DNA of 64,000 bases from Berkiella_A sp963976875 (GCA_963976875.1 CAXBML010000004.1:1-64000), one strand, 5' to 3'. Shown: positions 51,953 through 62,093, counted from the stretch's first letter. Numbers and translations: made by a program. Notes: generated by a model from the sequence alone, not told the origin.

Positions 51953-54820
51953 TCATTTACGTACTTCTAGACGATTCAATTGGAGTGGCAGTGGCAAACT
52001 AGGCTCTAATTCTTGATCTGGAATTTTGGGCACAGGCACATCCTCCGTTTTGGCACTGGGAATATAAGGCCGATCCTTTCTAGGCACTTTATCCTTAATA
52101 GGACTAGAAGGTTGGTGATTGACATTATAACGCTTCACGACGGGTGAGCCATTTAATGTATCTGTAAAAGCATCTTTCCAGCCATCATTGCCTAATAGCG
52201 TATCAATTTTTTCAGACAAACTGTTAGAGTTAAATACCACAACAATAGAAGACAGAGCCATACCAAAGCTCGCGACTATAGGATTAACAACAATCCCCGC
52301 CCAAGCATACAATAACCCTGTTGCCGCCAGTAAACTAAAAGTATTGTACAAGCCTGTCCAAGTTAAATTTTGATAGATATTCCGCATTGCTTGGTTAGAA
52401 ACAAGTATTAACTTAGCCACTTGCGACAATCTATGTACAGCAATGTCTGAGCTTGTGGATGCTGGTGTCCAAGGACCAACGGCTATACTGAGATCGGCGC
52501 CGTTTAAAGCTTTAATGTCATTGACTCCGTCTCCAACCATACCAATAACAGGTTTAAGACCTGCGGCAATTTTTTCTTTCCGTATCCTATCAAGTACTTC
52601 TAATTTTTCAGATGGTTTTTTGTTGGCATATACATTCGCCTTAGGAATATTCAATTCATCTGCTATTTTCTGGGTAGGTGCTTCATCATCACCAGATAAA
52701 ATACAAACCTCAATATTTTTATTCCGTAGATCCCGAACCACTTGTTCTGCATCATCACGCAGTTGATGTTTTAATGCGATCATGCCGACCATCTTATAAT
52801 CTGGCTTTTCTATTTCTTCAGCAGGACTTTCTACTGGCTGGCCTAAATAGACGTATAAAGAAGTAAAGCCTTTCTTATCCCAACTACTTTTCAGGGCTTG
52901 ATCTCTCGACGCGAAACGCGTTTGAATATTGCTGTGAATGGGTGCTTGCGCGCAAACTTTAATAGGAACGTACCTTTTATCTATTCCGGTTCCTTCAATA
53001 ATCAGTCCCCTAATACCTCCCGTAATCTCTTTAAAATCGCACGTGGGTAATTTATTTTCCATATTATGCTGAAAAGACTGCGCAATGGGATGATCGGAAG
53101 ATGCCTCTAAACTTGCTGCATAATTTAAAACTTTTTCGACTGGGTACTCTTGATCGAAGGACGAGACTCTTTCTATTGCCGGGATGGTCAAAGTACCTGT
53201 TTTATCAAATACCATGATATTCACATTCGATACTGTTTCAAGTGCATTCGCCTTATGAACTAAGACCCCCTGACCAAAAAGTTTACTGACACTGATATTG
53301 GTTGTTATAGGTGTAGCCAATCCGAGCGCACAAGGACAAGCACATAATAAAACTGACAGAACTGATTGAACTGTCAGCGAAATTTGCGCTGGACCCAATA
53401 GCAGCCAACCGACACCTGTTAAAGCCGCAATGACCAAAATCGAGGGAACAAAATACTTCGCTATTTTATCGATGGTTTTGGACATCGATAATTCATTCGT
53501 ATTATTATAGCTTTGGGCGTTTTTTATAATTTGATATAAATTACTTTTTGCACCTGTGCTCGTTGCCCGAAAATAAAAAGCTTCGCCCTTATTGAGACTC
53601 CCACTGGCAACCTCTTCATGTTTCTTTTTGGTTAGCTGCCTTGCCTCTCCAGTTAAAGTGCTTTGATCAATGGCTGTTTTTCGTACATCATTGCGAAAAC
53701 CAATAATAATGCCCTCAACGGGGATTCTTTCACCCTTCTTAACTTCAATGATATCGCCTATTTCAATCTCCCTAAAATCAATTTGCTCTGAAGTGAGCTC
53801 AGAAAATTGCGTTTTCTTGATGTTTGACTGTATCACTCGTGCAGCATATTGTGGCTGCATCTCTAAAAACATATCATTAATACTTTTTACTTGGTTGCGC
53901 GTTTTCTCTTGCAGTGACTCTCGAACACCTTTGCCCATATTGACAATGCCTAAAATAAAATTCACTGCCATAAACTCATAATGCAAAGCCCCGGCTGCAA
54001 ACCCCCACGGATAAAGAACTAACATCATGGAATACAACCATGCCGCACCTGTTCCTATCGCGATCAATGTGTTCATATTATAGTTACGATGATTCCAGAA
54101 TTGATCCCAAGCATCTTTATAAAAAGATCGACCACTGACATACATGACACCCAGGGTCACACCACCAATACCTAAGCCTAACAATTGGCCTAATGGCAGT
54201 AGCGGACTTGCAATCAATCCCAAAACACCCACCAGCCAAAGAGGGAATCCCACAAACAAATTAAGCCAGGCATTTCTATAATATATTTTAGACAGACTTG
54301 CTTTATGGTTATTTTTATTAGGGGTTTCAATTTGCTCTATCACTATATGCTTTAGCAACGCGTGATCTTTTAACCCTTGATTAAGCACAGCTATGTTTTC
54401 TTTAGACACGAGTACCAATTTTAGTCCTTTTGTCTCAAATAATAATTCAAAACTCAGCACAAGATTTTTATGTTTGCCCAGGAATCGCTTCAAAGCACTG
54501 GCCTGTTCTTCTGAAGCTAAGTTCTTCATGCCACAATAAATAGGCTCTACTGCATTTTGCAAACCAACATACTTAATCGTTGAGTTTTTAAATTTATCTG
54601 CACATGACTTAATCTCGTCCAAAACCTGAACGGCAGAAACCTTTGCATTAGCGTAAATCGAGACTTTTACCGTTTTGTTAGCCACATCCACGGACACACT
54701 TTTAACATAGGGCTTTGTTTTTAATGTTAATTCAATAAGTGCTTTACAACTTGTGCACATGATGCCAGGAACATCAAAATAAAAAATACCAGATTCGGTA
54801 GATTCTGTGGATTGGAACAT
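51953..54820 (-). CDS. copA: Cu+-exporting P1B-type ATPase
   Basis: Inner-membrane pump removing Cu+ from the cytoplasm. I start at the ATG at 54820, which has GGAG six bases upstream; 54832 has none. Order: HMA domain with GIMCTSCKALIEL (CxxC), a second domain-like stretch without CxxC, membrane helices, CPCALGLATPI in helix 6, FDKTGTLT with the phosphorylated Asp, SSDHPIAQS (the HP motif) and MVGDGVNDIKALNGADLS. The P1B-1 signatures N-x6-YN (NLTWTGLYN) and P-x6-MxxSS (PIVASFGMALSS) specify monovalent copper. The roughly 70-residue Pro/Lys-rich C-terminal tail is unusual. No CueR-type regulator or copper chaperone is adjacent. Confidence 0.94.
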   Translation of the reverse strand: MFQSTESTESGIFYFDVPGIMCTSCKALIELTLKTKPYVKSVSVDVANKTVKVSIYANAKVSAVQVLDEIKSCADKFKNSTIKYVGLQNAVEPIYCGMKNLASEEQASALKRFLGKHKNLVLSFELLFETKGLKLVLVSKENIAVLNQGLKDHALLKHIVIEQIETPNKNNHKASLSKIYYRNAWLNLFVGFPLWLVGVLGLIASPLLPLGQLLGLGIGGVTLGVMYVSGRSFYKDAWDQFWNHRNYNMNTLIAIGTGAAWLYSMMLVLYPWGFAAGALHYEFMAVNFILGIVNMGKGVRESLQEKTRNQVKSINDMFLEMQPQYAARVIQSNIKKTQFSELTSEQIDFREIEIGDIIEVKKGERIPVEGIIIGFRNDVRKTAIDQSTLTGEARQLTKKKHEEVASGSLNKGEAFYFRATSTGAKSNLYQIIKNAQSYNNTNELSMSKTIDKIAKYFVPSILVIAALTGVGWLLLGPAQISLTVQSVLSVLLCACPCALGLATPITTNISVSKLFGQGVLVHKANALETVSNVNIMVFDKTGTLTIPAIERVSSFDQEYPVEKVLNYAASLEASSDHPIAQSFQHNMENKLPTCDFKEITGGIRGLIIEGTGIDKRYVPIKVCAQAPIHSNIQTRFASRDQALKSSWDKKGFTSLYVYLGQPVESPAEEIEKPDYKMVGMIALKHQLRDDAEQVVRDLRNKNIEVCILSGDDEAPTQKIADELNIPKANVYANKKPSEKLEVLDRIRKEKIAAGLKPVIGMVGDGVNDIKALNGADLSIAVGPWTPASTSSDIAVHRLSQVAKLILVSNQAMRNIYQNLTWTGLYNTFSLLAATGLLYAWAGIVVNPIVASFGMALSSIVVVFNSNSLSEKIDTLLGNDGWKDAFTDTLNGSPVVKRYNVNHQPSSPIKDKVPRKDRPYIPSAKTEDVPVPKIPDQELEPSLPLPLQLNRLEVRK

Positions 54821-54882
54821 CCAAAACTCCATAAATAAAGTGATTGCAAAAAATCTAAAGGTAATAGGCGAAAATTTGAGGG

Positions 54883-56400
54883 TTATATTTCATTCATTGA
54901 AGGGGACTGCTCTGATATTTCTTCACTTGATTGATCTCGTCTGCTATTTGCGACATAGGATAAATATTCTGTCTCATCACCGGTGACATAAATACCATCA
55001 AATACTGCACTATCAAACTTATGGATGGACCGATTCCCTTCTCGAGCCGCTTCAATCAAGTCGTTTAAATCCAGATAAATCAATTTATCTGCGCCAATCA
55101 GCTCTTCAATTTCATTGATAGAACGATTATGAGCAATAAGCTCTTCTTTATTCGGCATATCTATGCCATAAATATTGGGAAATCTTATGGGAGGTGAGCT
55201 TGAGGCAAAATATACCTTGTTAGCCCCAGCCCGCCTTGCCATATTAATAATTTCTTTTGAAGTGGTGCCTCGCACGATCGAGTCATCGACTAACAACACA
55301 TTTTTATTTTTAAACTCTAATTCAATAACACTTAATTTGCGATGTACTGCACGCTGACGCGATGTTTGACCCGGCATAATAAACGTACGACCAATATAAC
55401 GATTTTTAACAAAACCCTCTCGGATTTCAACACCTAGATTATTGGCCAATGGAATAGCGGCATTTCGACTGGTCTCTGGAATGGGTATCACAACATCAAT
55501 ATCATGATCTGGCCAATCGGTTTTAATTTTTTCAGCCAAATAATTGCCTAAATTTTTACGCAGCTTATAAACTGATATTTTATCGATAATGGAGTCAGGC
55601 CTAGCAAAATAGACATACTCAAATAAGCACGGAGAAACCGACCTCGCTTTATCTGAAAAGTTCTCAAATAAACTTTGACTAGAACGAAATACTTCACCGC
55701 TTGTATTAATAAATATGCCTTCGCCCGGCTGTACATCGTCCACAACCTGAAAACCTAAGGCCGTTAAAGCCGCTGATTCCGAAGCGACCATTGCTTCGTG
55801 CATCACATTATTGCTTCTTTTGCCAAAAACTAAAGGACGAATACCATGCGGATCTCGAAATGCAACAATACCATGCCCAGCAATAACACCTACAACAGCA
55901 TAACCACCACGACAACGCTCATGCACTCTCTTAATAGCATGAAATATCGCTTCATTTGTTAGCTTTGCTTTACATACAGTTTGCAGCTCATGTGCAAAAA
56001 TATTTAAAATGACTTCTGAATCTGAGCCGGTGTTAATATGTCTTAGATCATCATCAAATAATTCTTTTTTGAGGGCTCTGGCATTCGTTAAATTGCCATT
56101 GTGGGCTAAAGCGATACCAAAAGGGGAATTAACATAAAAAGGCTGTGCTTCTAACTCGCTAGAAGAGCCCGCGGTAGGGTAGCGAACATGACCAATACCT
56201 ATATTACCACTTAAGCGTTTCATGTGACGTGTTCTGAAAATGTCTCGGACTAAACCATTGCCTTTTCTAATGGAGAAAGACTGACCATCACAAGTGACAA
56301 TACCAGCAGCATCCTGGCCACGATGCTGCAAGACGGTTAAAGCATCAAATAATTCTTGATTAACGAACTGATTTGCAACAATACCAACTACGCCACACAT
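54883..56400 (-). CDS. purF: Amidophosphoribosyltransferase
   Basis: Transfers the amide of glutamine to PRPP to give phosphoribosylamine, the first step of purine synthesis. 505 aa (E. coli 505). The N-terminal nucleophile is Cys2 of MCGVVGIVANQ, followed by LQHRGQDAAGI and ALAHNGNLTNA. The PRPP-binding loop is VLLVDDSIVRGTTSKEI. There is no long N-terminal propeptide. It is downstream of cvpA with a 24-bp gap, as in E. coli. Confidence 0.98.
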   Translation of the reverse strand: MCGVVGIVANQFVNQELFDALTVLQHRGQDAAGIVTCDGQSFSIRKGNGLVRDIFRTRHMKRLSGNIGIGHVRYPTAGSSSELEAQPFYVNSPFGIALAHNGNLTNARALKKELFDDDLRHINTGSDSEVILNIFAHELQTVCKAKLTNEAIFHAIKRVHERCRGGYAVVGVIAGHGIVAFRDPHGIRPLVFGKRSNNVMHEAMVASESAALTALGFQVVDDVQPGEGIFINTSGEVFRSSQSLFENFSDKARSVSPCLFEYVYFARPDSIIDKISVYKLRKNLGNYLAEKIKTDWPDHDIDVVIPIPETSRNAAIPLANNLGVEIREGFVKNRYIGRTFIMPGQTSRQRAVHRKLSVIELEFKNKNVLLVDDSIVRGTTSKEIINMARRAGANKVYFASSSPPIRFPNIYGIDMPNKEELIAHNRSINEIEELIGADKLIYLDLNDLIEAAREGNRSIHKFDSAVFDGIYVTGDETEYLSYVANSRRDQSSEEISEQSPSMNEI

Positions 56401-56424
56401 ATGCTCATCTTTATAAGTTTAAAC

Positions 56425-57027
56425 TTAGTTAACGGACTTTTTGTCCGTATTTTCTGTATTTTTGGGCTTTTCAGTTTTTTTAGGTTGCTCTATTTTTTTT
56501 TGCTGCGCCTCATCTGGAACATCGTCTGGAAATTTAAATGGTTTAGCATACTCTTCGGGCAACCTTTCTTTTAGCCAAACAGCTAAGACCTCAAATTTCT
56601 CAATAGAAAATGACTTCTGCCACCAGCTTGATGCCGGCACAGGCGTCAAACCAGCCAACAATACCACAATCGTGACCACAACAACACCTCTTAGCAAGCC
56701 AAATATACCGCCCAAGGCACGATCAGGGGAGCTAAATGGTGTCTTACGAATCAATTTTCCAATCAAGAAATTAAATATAGAGCCGATCAAAACAGCTGAA
56801 ATAAAGATAATAAAGAAAGCCGTGACAGTTTGAATGAATGCCACCTGGGTGAATGTCATATGTTTCGCTAGCTCTGGAGAGAAAATTACCGCTAATATGA
56901 TAGCGATAACCCATGTTACCAAAGAAATAGACTCTTTAATTAAGCCTCGTAACACTCCAATAATGATTGATAATAATATTGCAGATGCAATAAAAATATC
57001 AGGCCAACCTAAAGCATATTCTTCCAT
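56425..57027 (-). CDS. cvpA: CvpA family inner-membrane protein
   Basis: A membrane protein needed for colicin V production in E. coli and linked to envelope stress tolerance; molecular role unclear. 200 aa with four hydrophobic helices: IFIASAILLSIIIGVLRGLI, SLVTWVIAIILAVIF, AVTAFFIIFISAVLIGSIF and GLLRGVVVVTIVVLLAGL. The family motif is SSPDRALGGIFGLLRG. The C-terminal tail is very rich in Lys, Pro, Glu and Asn. GAGGT precedes the ATG; 8 bp separate it from the SPOR gene upstream. Confidence 0.93.
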   Translation of the reverse strand: MEEYALGWPDIFIASAILLSIIIGVLRGLIKESISLVTWVIAIILAVIFSPELAKHMTFTQVAFIQTVTAFFIIFISAVLIGSIFNFLIGKLIRKTPFSSPDRALGGIFGLLRGVVVVTIVVLLAGLTPVPASSWWQKSFSIEKFEVLAVWLKERLPEEYAKPFKFPDDVPDEAQQKKIEQPKKTEKPKNTENTDKKSVN

Positions 57028-57035
57028 ATATTACC

Positions 57036-57776
57036 TCAACCTCTGGTATCTGGTTGCTGCTCAACAACCAACCCTTTTAAATTATATTTAAACTGCAAAT
57101 CAGCATTTAACTTTTTAACCGCTTGTTTTTCTGTATTCGCACCAACTAATACAAATGTATAGTCTTTATCTGAACGTTTAGATGCTTGAGTATAAGCAGC
57201 ATAGCCATCTTGTTTTAACTTGACAGCGAGTCTTTCTGCATTCTTAGGATTGCCAAATGTTGCTAAGCGAACAACCCATTTTTGATGTGCTTCGGTTACA
57301 CCTTGTTCTATTGCTTCTTTTGTAATCGAGGCCTGTTCCTGCACTGCCGTTGTAGGCTTCACTGAACTAATATTGTCTAGCATAGACGGTTTCGCATGCT
57401 CTGCGGCTGCAGCGAATGGTTTGCTATTTAATTTTTTCGCAGTTTTTACAGTAGAATTAGAAGTCACTTTATTATTTTTAGCTGTGACTTTAGGTGTCAG
57501 AGCTTGCTCATCATTGCTGAAATATTCTGCATGCAAATCTTGCTCAGGATCATACTCAGAATATGCGTCATGTTCATTGTGTGTTGCTGTAGAGCCCGCA
57601 AAATAGTGTGCATGCTGACCATAAGCGAGGTTTGTAGGCAAAACATCCGGTGTCTGTGGAATAGCTTGCGCTAAATTTAATTTATTATCATTGCCTGTCA
57701 CTAGCATAGGCACAAATATCACGGATAGAGAAACGACAACGGTAATCCCAAACAACCTTTCTTTTAACTTTTGCAT
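57036..57776 (-). CDS. dedD: SPOR-domain cell division protein (DedD-like)
   Basis: Septal protein that binds denuded peptidoglycan. 246 aa. An N-terminal transmembrane helix (GITVVVSLSVIFVPMLVTGN) precedes a long flexible Ala/Glu/His/Lys linker and a C-terminal SPOR domain (VRLATFGNPKNAERLAVKLK, YTFVLVGANTEKQAVKKLNA). The sequence outside the SPOR domain is not conserved, so the DedD name relies on position between folC and cvpA. GGAG lies nine bases before the ATG. Confidence 0.9.
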   Translation of the reverse strand: MQKLKERLFGITVVVSLSVIFVPMLVTGNDNKLNLAQAIPQTPDVLPTNLAYGQHAHYFAGSTATHNEHDAYSEYDPEQDLHAEYFSNDEQALTPKVTAKNNKVTSNSTVKTAKKLNSKPFAAAAEHAKPSMLDNISSVKPTTAVQEQASITKEAIEQGVTEAHQKWVVRLATFGNPKNAERLAVKLKQDGYAAYTQASKRSDKDYTFVLVGANTEKQAVKKLNADLQFKYNLKGLVVEQQPDTRG

Positions 57777-57796
57777 TTCTACAATCTCCAGTAAAA

Positions 57797-59050
57797 TTAG
57801 TATTTTTTCAAATAAGTGATTGCATCCCCTACAACATGAAATGAACCAAACACCACAATTTGATCTTGTTCTTCTGCGCTTTGTATGGCATGAGATAATG
57901 CAACAGCCACAGTTTCAAACTGACATATGCCAACCGCACCTTCCTGCTCTAACATCATCGCCAACTGGTGGGCTGACAAAGCTCTTCCCACATCTAACTC
58001 AGGAACACACCACATCGAAAATAGCGCTTTAAAAGTCTGAACCACATAAGATGTTGGCTTATCAGACAACATTGCCCAAACAGCAATACTCTTACCCGGT
58101 ACCCCATTTTTTAGTAAACGACTTTTCAGATATTGACAACTCTGTTTATTATGCGCTACATCCATAATAATCTGAGGTCCACCTTCTATTTTCTTAATTT
58201 GAAATCGTCCTGGCACAAAACAGTTGGTCAAGCAACAAACGATCTCGCTAATTGGCAATAAGGATATTACAGACCTAAGGTTATTATAGGCTGCTAAAGC
58301 GACTGACACACTATTTTCAGGCAAATGATTTTGTGGGACATCAACGCTTATACCTTGCATCTCCCATCTCAAGCACTGTTTATCCGTCCACTGAAAATCC
58401 TTTTCGGCGTAATAAGCGGTGCTTTTTAATTCTTGAACTCGCTTTGCCAAGCTTTGTTGTGTAATACCGCTACCAATAATACATGGCTGGCCGAATCTTA
58501 AAATACCTGCTTTTTCGAAGGCTATCTTTTCTAAATCATGGCCTAACCAATCTTCATGATCATAGTCAATTGTTGTAATAATAGATAAATCAGGCTCTAA
58601 ACAATTTACAGCATCCAGACGCCCACCTAAACCGACTTCACATAAAAGAATATCTAAAGGTTCGACTGATTGTTGGAACAAATAAAATGCGGCTAAAGTT
58701 GTAAATTCAAAATAGGTCAGTGGCGTGTTTTTTCGGTGGTGCTCAATAAACTCAAATGCGAATATTAAGCTTTGATCTGAAACATCAGTGCCATTCAGTC
58801 GAATTCGTTCGTTAAATTGACATAAATGGGGGGAAGTATAACAGCCTACTTTCTTATGCGACTGTCGCAGCAGTTTTTCTAGAGCATAAATAGTAGAACC
58901 TTTGCCGTTTGTACCTGCAACGAGAACTACGGGGCAAGTGGGCTTTAAAATCCCTGCCCGTGTGCCCACTTCTCGTACGGCATCCAATCCTAAATCCATT
59001 GCTTTGGGATGCAAAGATTCGATATATTCAAGCCATTGATGAATATTCAT
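57797..59050 (-). CDS. folC: Folylpolyglutamate synthase / dihydrofolate synthase
   Basis: Adds glutamate to dihydropteroate and folates. 417 aa from the ATG at 59050 (MNIHQWLEYIESLHPKAMDL); an upstream TTG at 59059 is less likely. The Mur-ligase P-loop is VAGTNGKGSTIYALE, followed by CYTSPHLCQFNERIRLNGTD, the family signature, and EVGLGGRLDAVN. The C-terminal domain has IIMDVAHNKQSCQYL. It is downstream of accD, the usual accD-folC-dedD-cvpA-purF order. Confidence 0.96.
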   Translation of the reverse strand: MNIHQWLEYIESLHPKAMDLGLDAVREVGTRAGILKPTCPVVLVAGTNGKGSTIYALEKLLRQSHKKVGCYTSPHLCQFNERIRLNGTDVSDQSLIFAFEFIEHHRKNTPLTYFEFTTLAAFYLFQQSVEPLDILLCEVGLGGRLDAVNCLEPDLSIITTIDYDHEDWLGHDLEKIAFEKAGILRFGQPCIIGSGITQQSLAKRVQELKSTAYYAEKDFQWTDKQCLRWEMQGISVDVPQNHLPENSVSVALAAYNNLRSVISLLPISEIVCCLTNCFVPGRFQIKKIEGGPQIIMDVAHNKQSCQYLKSRLLKNGVPGKSIAVWAMLSDKPTSYVVQTFKALFSMWCVPELDVGRALSAHQLAMMLEQEGAVGICQFETVAVALSHAIQSAEEQDQIVVFGSFHVVGDAITYLKKY

Positions 59051-59078
59051 TAGCAACAAGCTCTTTAATTTATAAAAC

Positions 59079-60017
59079 TCAGGCTGTCTCTACTTCTGTA
59101 GGCTGTGCGGTATCAATCTCACTATTTTGCTCTTCGGCCAATAAAAGCACATCCGCCGGCAAAGGATCTGGCTTTAACATTAATTTAGAAGCGAGACTGG
59201 CAATACGATTTTTCATTGAACGCCTATCTACAATCATGTCAACGGCACCATGCTCCAATAAAAACTCACTTCTTTGGAAACCTTCAGGTAAAGATTGTTT
59301 TACAATTTGCTCAATAACACGAGGCCCAGCAAACCCAATGAGTGCTTTAGGCTCTGCTATGATAATATCACCTAATGTGGCCAAACTCGCAGATACGCCC
59401 CCCATGCAGGGATCTGATAAAACCGTAATAAACGGCAAATGATGGTCGCTTAGTTTGGTTAAAGCGGCGCTGGTTCGCACCATTTGCATCAACGAAATAA
59501 GTGACTCTTGCATCCGAGCACCACCACTGGTTGCAAAACAAATTAAGGGTAACTTATGTTCAATCGCCCGGTTTACAGCCATAATAAAACGCTCACCCAC
59601 CACTTGCCCCATTGATCCCCCTATAAAAGAGAATTCAAAAGCACAAGCGACGACAGGCACTTTATGAATAGCGCCCTGCATAACAATCAGCGCGTCTGAT
59701 TCACCCGTTAGCTTTTGTGCCGCTACCAGCCTATCTTTGTACCGCTTCGTATCTCTAAACTTTAAACGATCGACCGGTTCTATTTCTTGGCCTATCTCTT
59801 CCACTTTCTCTGGATCCAAGAATTTCTCTAAGCGCTTTCTAGCGCTTAAACGGTGATGGTGAGAGCATTTGGGACAAACTTCTAAGTTACGCTCTAATTC
59901 TGAGCGAAATAATACCGCACTACAGCCAGAGCATTTTGTCCATAATCCTTCTGGAACAGATTTCTTATTTTCATTAGTGCGAATTTTAGACGGGAGTAAT
60001 TTATGGAACCAACTCAT
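59079..60017 (-). CDS. accD: Acetyl-CoA carboxylase, carboxyltransferase beta subunit
   Basis: Transfers the carboxyl group from biotin to acetyl-CoA with AccA to give malonyl-CoA for fatty-acid synthesis. 312 aa. A four-Cys zinc ribbon appears at the N-terminus (WTKCSGCSAVLF, LEVCPKCSHHHRL). The crotonase-like core has GGSMGQVVGERFIMAVNRAI, ATSGGARMQESLISLMQMVR and GGVSASLATLGDIIIAEPKA. The C-terminal tail is acidic. AGAAG precedes the ATG. Confidence 0.97.
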   Translation of the reverse strand: MSWFHKLLPSKIRTNENKKSVPEGLWTKCSGCSAVLFRSELERNLEVCPKCSHHHRLSARKRLEKFLDPEKVEEIGQEIEPVDRLKFRDTKRYKDRLVAAQKLTGESDALIVMQGAIHKVPVVACAFEFSFIGGSMGQVVGERFIMAVNRAIEHKLPLICFATSGGARMQESLISLMQMVRTSAALTKLSDHHLPFITVLSDPCMGGVSASLATLGDIIIAEPKALIGFAGPRVIEQIVKQSLPEGFQRSEFLLEHGAVDMIVDRRSMKNRIASLASKLMLKPDPLPADVLLLAEEQNSEIDTAQPTEVETA

Positions 60018-60102
60018 ATGTATGCTTCTTTCAATATATTATTTCGTTATTACTAAGATACAAACGCGCCATTATACCTATAGGCGAGAGATTTCGCTAC
60101 CG

Positions 60103-61170
60103 CTACGCAAACCCCAAACTAAGCTTTTCAGGAGGAACCAGAGCTTCATTAACATTTACCCCCAATCGTGATGCGCGTTGCTGTTGGTGGTAATAATCAA
60201 TAGCACCATTTGAGCCTAGACTATGTAAATAATGATAACTGGTTAACCATAGCCCCCTGCCTAATACTAAAGGCATGCTACACATTTCCAAACTATTTGC
60301 TGGATGCGCTTGATTTGGAAGCAATTCTTCTTCATCCAACTCTAAGTAAGACTCCAACTTAAGCATCAAATCTGGCGTATAATTAGCCGATACTTTTACA
60401 ACCAAGTAAAATCCTAACCATTCTTTAAAATATTGGGTACAACCTGCTGTCCAATCTCTCAAACGATCCATATAATTAAAGGCAATCAAGTCAAAAGATA
60501 AATTCAAACTATAAATTGTAATAAATTTAGTATACCTGTTCCAATCACTTTCTGACTGCATCGTGCTGCCTAGCTCAGTCATAAACTTCTTTAGATCCAA
60601 CCACTCGGAGGCGCGCCAAGCTTGTGTGATAAAATTAGCTAGTGTATTTAAAATTAACCCCGACCAAATAGAACACGTATAAAATAAATACGCATCTGTT
60701 AAATTTTTTATACCGAATGCTACAGCTATTGTGGGTCCTAATATTATTGGTAAAACGATGAAATAGGCTATTTTTCCAGGGTTATTTTTTAACCATTCCA
60801 GACAACTTTGTAACCATACTTGATACCAAGCTTGCTCTTCAACTTTAAACGAGAACACATTCACTAGCCGTAATTTTTCAGCCCCCAATAATGCAGGATA
60901 AAGCAAAAAATGAAACCCAATCACTAACGTTGAGAAGATTTTCTCATATAGGTTTAATACAGACTGTGTACAAAATTTATTTTCTTCTGGTATATCTTCT
61001 AAACTGTGGTAGGTTTTTGTCAGATTTTTTAATCTGAGATAGTAGTAAACTTTATCTGTACCTCGGGCAATAGGATTTATAAATCCGAGTGGAAAGTATA
61101 AGATAATACCACTCAGCATTTTTGCCATCCGTTCTATAACTTGATTTGTATTTTTATCCAAAGAACTCAT
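60103..61170 (-). CDS. Unrecognised multi-helix membrane protein between truA and accD
   Basis: About 355 residues of unknown family. The hydrophobic segments are FSTLVIGFHFLLYPALLGA, IAYFIVLPIILGPTIAVAFG, YLFYTCSIWSGLILNTLANF and GIILYFPLGFINPIA, with polar, Trp- and Tyr-rich stretches between them, so it is probably an integral membrane protein. The frame extends to an ATG at 61221 inside truA; the ATG at 61170 reduces the overlap with truA to 17 bp, but neither has a good Shine-Dalgarno. No signal peptide. The common neighbour at this place is accD directly, or trpF/trpB between truA and accD, so this gene is an insertion in a conserved order. Function unknown. Confidence 0.65.
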   Translation of the reverse strand: MSSLDKNTNQVIERMAKMLSGIILYFPLGFINPIARGTDKVYYYLRLKNLTKTYHSLEDIPEENKFCTQSVLNLYEKIFSTLVIGFHFLLYPALLGAEKLRLVNVFSFKVEEQAWYQVWLQSCLEWLKNNPGKIAYFIVLPIILGPTIAVAFGIKNLTDAYLFYTCSIWSGLILNTLANFITQAWRASEWLDLKKFMTELGSTMQSESDWNRYTKFITIYSLNLSFDLIAFNYMDRLRDWTAGCTQYFKEWLGFYLVVKVSANYTPDLMLKLESYLELDEEELLPNQAHPANSLEMCSMPLVLGRGLWLTSYHYLHSLGSNGAIDYYHQQQRASRLGVNVNEALVPPEKLSLGFA

Positions 61171-61978
61171 ATATATTACCGACAGTGCTGATTTGTGAAG
61201 AGAATCCTTGAGGTTGAACATCTTCCTGATAACATACTTCCATAAAATACAATCCTTGTGCTGGCGCCATCATTCCAGCTTTTGTTCTATCTTTTGACAG
61301 TAGCGTTTTCTGTATCCATTCGGGCTCTATTACTTGAGAGGCAAAGCGTTGTCTACCGACACAAAATAAAGAGCCCACGATATTACGCACCATATGATGT
61401 AAAAAAGCATTGGCCTTAATATCAAAAATAAACAATTGGTTTTTTTGCTGAATCGTGAGTTCAAGCACCGTTCGTATTGGGGATTTCGCCTGACACTGCG
61501 CCCCTCTGAAGGCACTGAAATCATGCTCCCCAATTAAATACCTTGCCCCAGCTTGCATGCGCATCAAATCCAGCTCATAGGGATACCAAGCAACCGTCTC
61601 AGTAAAAATAGGAGAAGCAATACGCTGATTTAATACAAAATATCGATAGTGCCGTTCATAGGCTGAAAACCGAGCGTGGAACGCTTCGGTGACTTTTTCA
61701 GCGGCATTGACTCTGATATTTCTGGGTAAGTGTGCATTTAGGCCGTTAATCCAAACTTGAGGCTCTCTTTGCTTTAGAATATCAAAGTGAACAACTTGGT
61801 TGAGTGCGTGTACACCTCTATCTGTGCGACCGGCGCAAATAACATTCACATGCTCACCAGACATTTTATATATCGCTTGCTCTACGCAGCCTTGAACTGT
61901 CAGTAGATCTGATTGGCGCTGCCAACCATAATATGCCGCCCCGTTATACGAAAGGCTTAATGCTATTCTGTACTTCAA
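61154..61978 (-). CDS. truA: tRNA pseudouridine38-40 synthase
   Basis: Modifies uridines 38-40 in the anticodon arm of many tRNAs. 274 aa. The catalytic Asp is in CAGRTDRGVHALNQVVHFD (near residue 52), the N-terminus is ALSLSYNGAAYYGWQRQ, and the second motif is FLHHMVRNIVGSLFCVGRQR. The start is a TTG with AAAGG seven bases upstream. Its 3' end overlaps the following membrane-protein gene. Confidence 0.96.
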   Translation of the reverse strand: MKYRIALSLSYNGAAYYGWQRQSDLLTVQGCVEQAIYKMSGEHVNVICAGRTDRGVHALNQVVHFDILKQREPQVWINGLNAHLPRNIRVNAAEKVTEAFHARFSAYERHYRYFVLNQRIASPIFTETVAWYPYELDLMRMQAGARYLIGEHDFSAFRGAQCQAKSPIRTVLELTIQQKNQLFIFDIKANAFLHHMVRNIVGSLFCVGRQRFASQVIEPEWIQKTLLSKDRTKAGMMAPAQGLYFMEVCYQEDVQPQGFSSQISTVGNIYEFFG

Positions 61979-62093
61979 GTTGAAACCTTTATCATCAATA
62001 TCATCTGCATTTTAGACATATGGCTGTTAAAAGCAAAAAAATAATTATACAGATAAATGACCAACTATCAACGAAGTCTGTTAGCTAACGGTT

